From an uncultured Sphingomonadales bacterium (GTDB taxonomy: Bacteria > Pseudomonadota > Alphaproteobacteria > Sphingomonadales > Sphingomonadaceae): a stretch of DNA of 17,148 nt. Shown here piece after piece: positions 15,215 through 17,148 of this stretch. How positions within the stretch are numbered: position 1 is the first letter of the stretch; each line of letters begins with the position of its first letter. Under the pieces are notes generated by a model that was not told where the DNA came from, ran no database searches, and worked only from the letters and a program-made list of their open reading frames with translations. The stretch lies in NCBI GenBank assembly GCA_903893935.1, contig CAITOD010000048.1:1-17148 (forward strand), in the 5' to 3' direction. Made by a program: the position numbers and the translations under genes.

Positions 15215-15311
15215 ACAGCGGAGCAGCTTGCTGCGCAGCGTAACAGAGGACTCAGAGGGTTCCGGGTGGTTGGGCTCTACAGTCCAATTAATGTGCCAAC
15301 AGAACAGCAGG

Positions 15312-15385
15312 TGGAGCGGGTGAAGGGAATCGAACCCTCGTCGTAAGCTTGGGAAGCTTCTGCTCTGCCATTGAGCTACACCCGC
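15312..15385 (-). tRNA. tRNA-Gly (anticodon CCC)
   Basis: The 74-base minus-strand gene folds as a tRNA. The acceptor is GCGGGTG paired with CACCCGC. The D stem is GCTC/GAGC with loop AATGGCA, and the anticodon arm is GAAGC/GCTTA with loop TTCCCAA (anticodon CCC; the outermost pair is a G-A mismatch). The T arm is GAGGG/CCCTT with TTCGATT. Discriminator T and encoded CCA follow. It resembles bacterial glycine tRNAs with CCC anticodon. It lies 65 bases downstream of the emrB-like stop on the same strand; no clear promoter of its own is visible in that GC-rich gap. Confidence 0.95.
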
Positions 15386-15450
15386 CCGGGCTTGCGCGCG
15401 CTGCGCCGGACAGGGGGGCGCCATGCCACGCCGGGGGCGGATGCGTCAAG

Positions 15451-16995
15451 CTAGTGCGCGCTTTCGGCGGCGATTGTGGCGGCGTTGGCGGTGGGGGTCT
15501 GCGGGCCGATCCTGACGAACAGCAGCAGCGGGATGGCGGCCATGCAGCCGAGGCACATGGCGAGGAAATCGTCGAGATAGCCGATCATCGCCGCCTGCTG
15601 GTTGACCATCGCGTCGATCACGCCAAGCACGGCGCCGCTCAGCGGTGCGAATGTGCCGTGCATGTCGCCGGCGAAGGGCAGCAGTACAGGCGTCAGATGG
15701 CTGCCGATTTCGGCGTGGTTGACCTGGACATTGCGCGCGAGCAGCACCGAGGCGCCGGCGATGCCGATCGACGAGCCGAGATTGCGCATGAGGTTGGTCA
15801 GGCCCGAGGCGTCGGTGCGAAAGCGCGGGCTCAGCGTCGCAAACGCGATCATGTTGACCGGCATGAACGAAAAGCTCAAGCCGACGCCCTGGATCAGCCC
15901 GCTGGCGACAATCGGCAGACGCGGCATGTCGATCGACCAGTGCGCCATCAGCCAGAGCGACAGTGCCATCAGCGCAAGCCCGATCGACAGCAGAATACGC
16001 GGATCGACTTTGTTCATGAACCGGCCGAACACGGTCACCGAAAGCAGCATGCCCACCCCGCGCGGCGCGAGCAGCACGCCGGCCTGCATCGGGCTATAGC
16101 CATAGATCTGCTGCAGCAGCGTGGGCAGCAGCGCCATCACCGACATCATCACCAGCCCCATCAGCCCAAAGAAAACCAGGCCGACGGTAAAATTGCGATC
16201 GCGGAACAAGGCGGCGGGAAACAGCGGTGCGCGCGCGGTGGCGAGGTGCACCACCGCCAGCCACGCGCACGAAGCGGCCACCAGCGCCTCGATGACGATT
16301 TCGCCCGAAGCGAGCCAGTCGCGATCTTCGCCGCGATCGAGCACGAGTTGCAGCGCCGAAACCGCGATCGCGATCATCAGCCAGCCGAACAAATCGATCC
16401 GCCGTTCACGCCGCGGCGTCGTGGGCATATAGAGCCACAGCAGCGCGAAGCACAGCAGGCCTACCGGCAGGTTGACGTAGAACACCCAGCGCCAGTTGAA
16501 ATTGTCGGTCAGATAGCCGCCGATGATCGGGCCCGAGATCGGCCCCAGCATCACGCCCTGGGTATAGATCGCCATCATTTTCGGGCGTTCTGCCGCAGTG
16601 CTGGTGTCGAGCATCACGGTCTGCGCAAGCGGGGCCAGGAACGCGCCGGCGAGCCCTTGCAGCACGCGAAAGAACACCATTTGTTCAAGGCTTTGCGCCA
16701 CGCCGCAGAGCATCGAGGCAACCGTGAACAGGCAGGCCGAAACGAGCATCATGGTGCGGATGCCGACGCGATCGACCAGCCAGCCGGCAAGCGGCAGCAT
16801 CACCGCAGAGGCGAGTACATAGCTCGTCAGCACCCACGTGATGGTGTCGCGCGTGGCGCCGAGCGAGGCCGCCATGTGCGGCAGCGCGACATTGGCAATC
16901 GTCGTGTCGAGCGTCTGCATGATCATCGCCGCCATCACGCCCACCAAGAGCAGCGGACGGTTGGCGACTTTCAGCGGCGCGACGTCGGCGGGCAC
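15451..16995 (-). CDS. emrB: EmrB/QacA-type (DHA2) drug:proton antiporter
   Basis: The 514-residue protein has the 14-helix DHA2 layout of EmrB-type exporters. Signature motifs are QTLDTTIANVALPHM (helix 1, motif D), GWLVDRVGIRTMM (motif A), the R-rich FFRVLQGLAGAF (motif B) and GVMLGPISGPIIGGYL (motif C). It exports hydrophobic compounds, probably with an EmrA-like periplasmic adaptor and an outer-membrane channel. The start is GTG 16995: AAGGA lies eight bases upstream, within the end of the preceding gene, and the GTG is three bases after that gene's stop. An internal ATG would remove part of helix 1. Substrate cannot be deduced from sequence. Confidence 0.93.
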   Translation of the reverse strand: MPADVAPLKVANRPLLLVGVMAAMIMQTLDTTIANVALPHMAASLGATRDTITWVLTSYVLASAVMLPLAGWLVDRVGIRTMMLVSACLFTVASMLCGVAQSLEQMVFFRVLQGLAGAFLAPLAQTVMLDTSTAAERPKMMAIYTQGVMLGPISGPIIGGYLTDNFNWRWVFYVNLPVGLLCFALLWLYMPTTPRRERRIDLFGWLMIAIAVSALQLVLDRGEDRDWLASGEIVIEALVAASCAWLAVVHLATARAPLFPAALFRDRNFTVGLVFFGLMGLVMMSVMALLPTLLQQIYGYSPMQAGVLLAPRGVGMLLSVTVFGRFMNKVDPRILLSIGLALMALSLWLMAHWSIDMPRLPIVASGLIQGVGLSFSFMPVNMIAFATLSPRFRTDASGLTNLMRNLGSSIGIAGASVLLARNVQVNHAEIGSHLTPVLLPFAGDMHGTFAPLSGAVLGVIDAMVNQQAAMIGYLDDFLAMCLGCMAAIPLLLFVRIGPQTPTANAATIAAESAH

Positions 16996-16998
16996 GCG

Positions 16999-17148
16999 CT
17001 AGTCCTTGCCGGTGTAGATCGTGACGTTGGAACTTAGCCCCGCAATCAGCGGCCGGTTGCTGGTGCCGTCGATGGCAATCCGCACCGGCACCCGCTGCAC
17101 CACTTTGACCCAGTTGCCCGTCGCATTCTGCGCCGGCAGCACCGAAAA
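16999..17148 (-). CDS. emrA: EmrA/HlyD-family membrane fusion protein (partial, C-terminal 49 residues)
   Basis: Only the C-terminal end is inside the window. The residues read FSVLPAQNATGNWVKVVQRV, then PVRIAIDG and RPLIAGLSSNVTIYTGKD before TAG. The LPAQNATGNWVKVVQRVPVRI and RPLxxGLSxxVxI pattern (split here) is the typical end of EmrA-type adaptors, which link the inner-membrane exporter to an outer-membrane factor. The stop is three bases before the emrB GTG, and the ribosome site for emrB lies within this gene's last codons, so the two are co-translated. The start lies beyond the window edge. Confidence 0.9.
   Translation of the reverse strand, partial: FSVLPAQNATGNWVKVVQRVPVRIAIDGTSNRPLIAGLSSNVTIYTGKD

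Noticed and set aside
15215..15310. Possible second full tRNA gene between the repeats
   Set aside because: No 5' acceptor strand, D arm or anticodon arm can be found matching the 3' fragment; only the last 27 bases are tRNA-like.
15349..17037. 562-codon plus-strand frame antisense to the emrB-like gene
   Set aside because: Composition is rich in His, Gln, Arg and Asp, as expected from the complement of a hydrophobic transporter gene. It also reads through the tRNA. No recognisable domain.

Overview
The window is GC-rich and gene-dense, and carries part of a bacteriochlorophyll a photosynthesis gene cluster (PGC). The arrangement bchN-bchF / ppaA-ppsR-bchG-bch2-bchP, and the overall protein character, point to an aerobic anoxygenic phototrophic alphaproteobacterium. 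Sphingomonadales (Novosphingobium/Erythrobacter-like) is my best guess, from gene content rather than any search.

Layout. (1) 1-1523, minus strand: bchF overlaps bchN (cut by the window edge), the start of the usual bchFNBHLM operon. (2) 1760-8387, plus strand: ppaA (B12-binding regulator) and ppsR (PAS-PAS-Fis repressor), then bchG, the PucC-like bch2, bchP, tspO and a 94-residue membrane protein. The last five are chained by four consecutive 4-base stop/start overlaps; the final start appears to be a CTG. A strong hairpin closes this block. (3) 8422-8982, minus: a lipid-anchored cytochrome c2-like protein. (4) 9278-10282, plus: bciA, the 8-vinyl reductase. Sites of the form CGT-N12-ACA, one base from the PpsR consensus TGT-N12-ACA, sit before bchF (two, as a dyad), bchG and the cytochrome. 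PpsR may therefore control both pigment synthesis and an electron carrier.

(5) 10285-14028, minus: a chromate-type transporter (chrA), a PepSY-type two-helix membrane protein, and a CpxA/CpxR-like two-component system whose sensor has a histidine-rich periplasmic loop. Divergent from these, 14230-15186, plus, lie an azurin-like lipoprotein cupredoxin and an unrecognised secreted helical protein. Three direct repeats with an exact 10-bp period lie in the divergent promoter region and are a good candidate operator. Together these look like a metal/envelope response module beside the PGC.

(6) 15188-15385: a tRNA-Gly(CCC) gene on the minus strand plus a 27-bp degenerate copy of its 3' end 97 bp away, resembling the scar of an integrative element. 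(7) 15451-17148, minus: an EmrB-type multidrug exporter preceded by the C-terminal end of an EmrA-type adaptor, which runs off the window.

Bacteriochlorophyll steps covered are 8-vinyl reduction (BciA), protochlorophyllide reduction (BchN), C3-vinyl hydration (BchF), esterification (BchG) and phytyl-chain reduction (BchP). Regulation is by PpaA/PpsR. No reaction-centre or light-harvesting structural genes are in the window.
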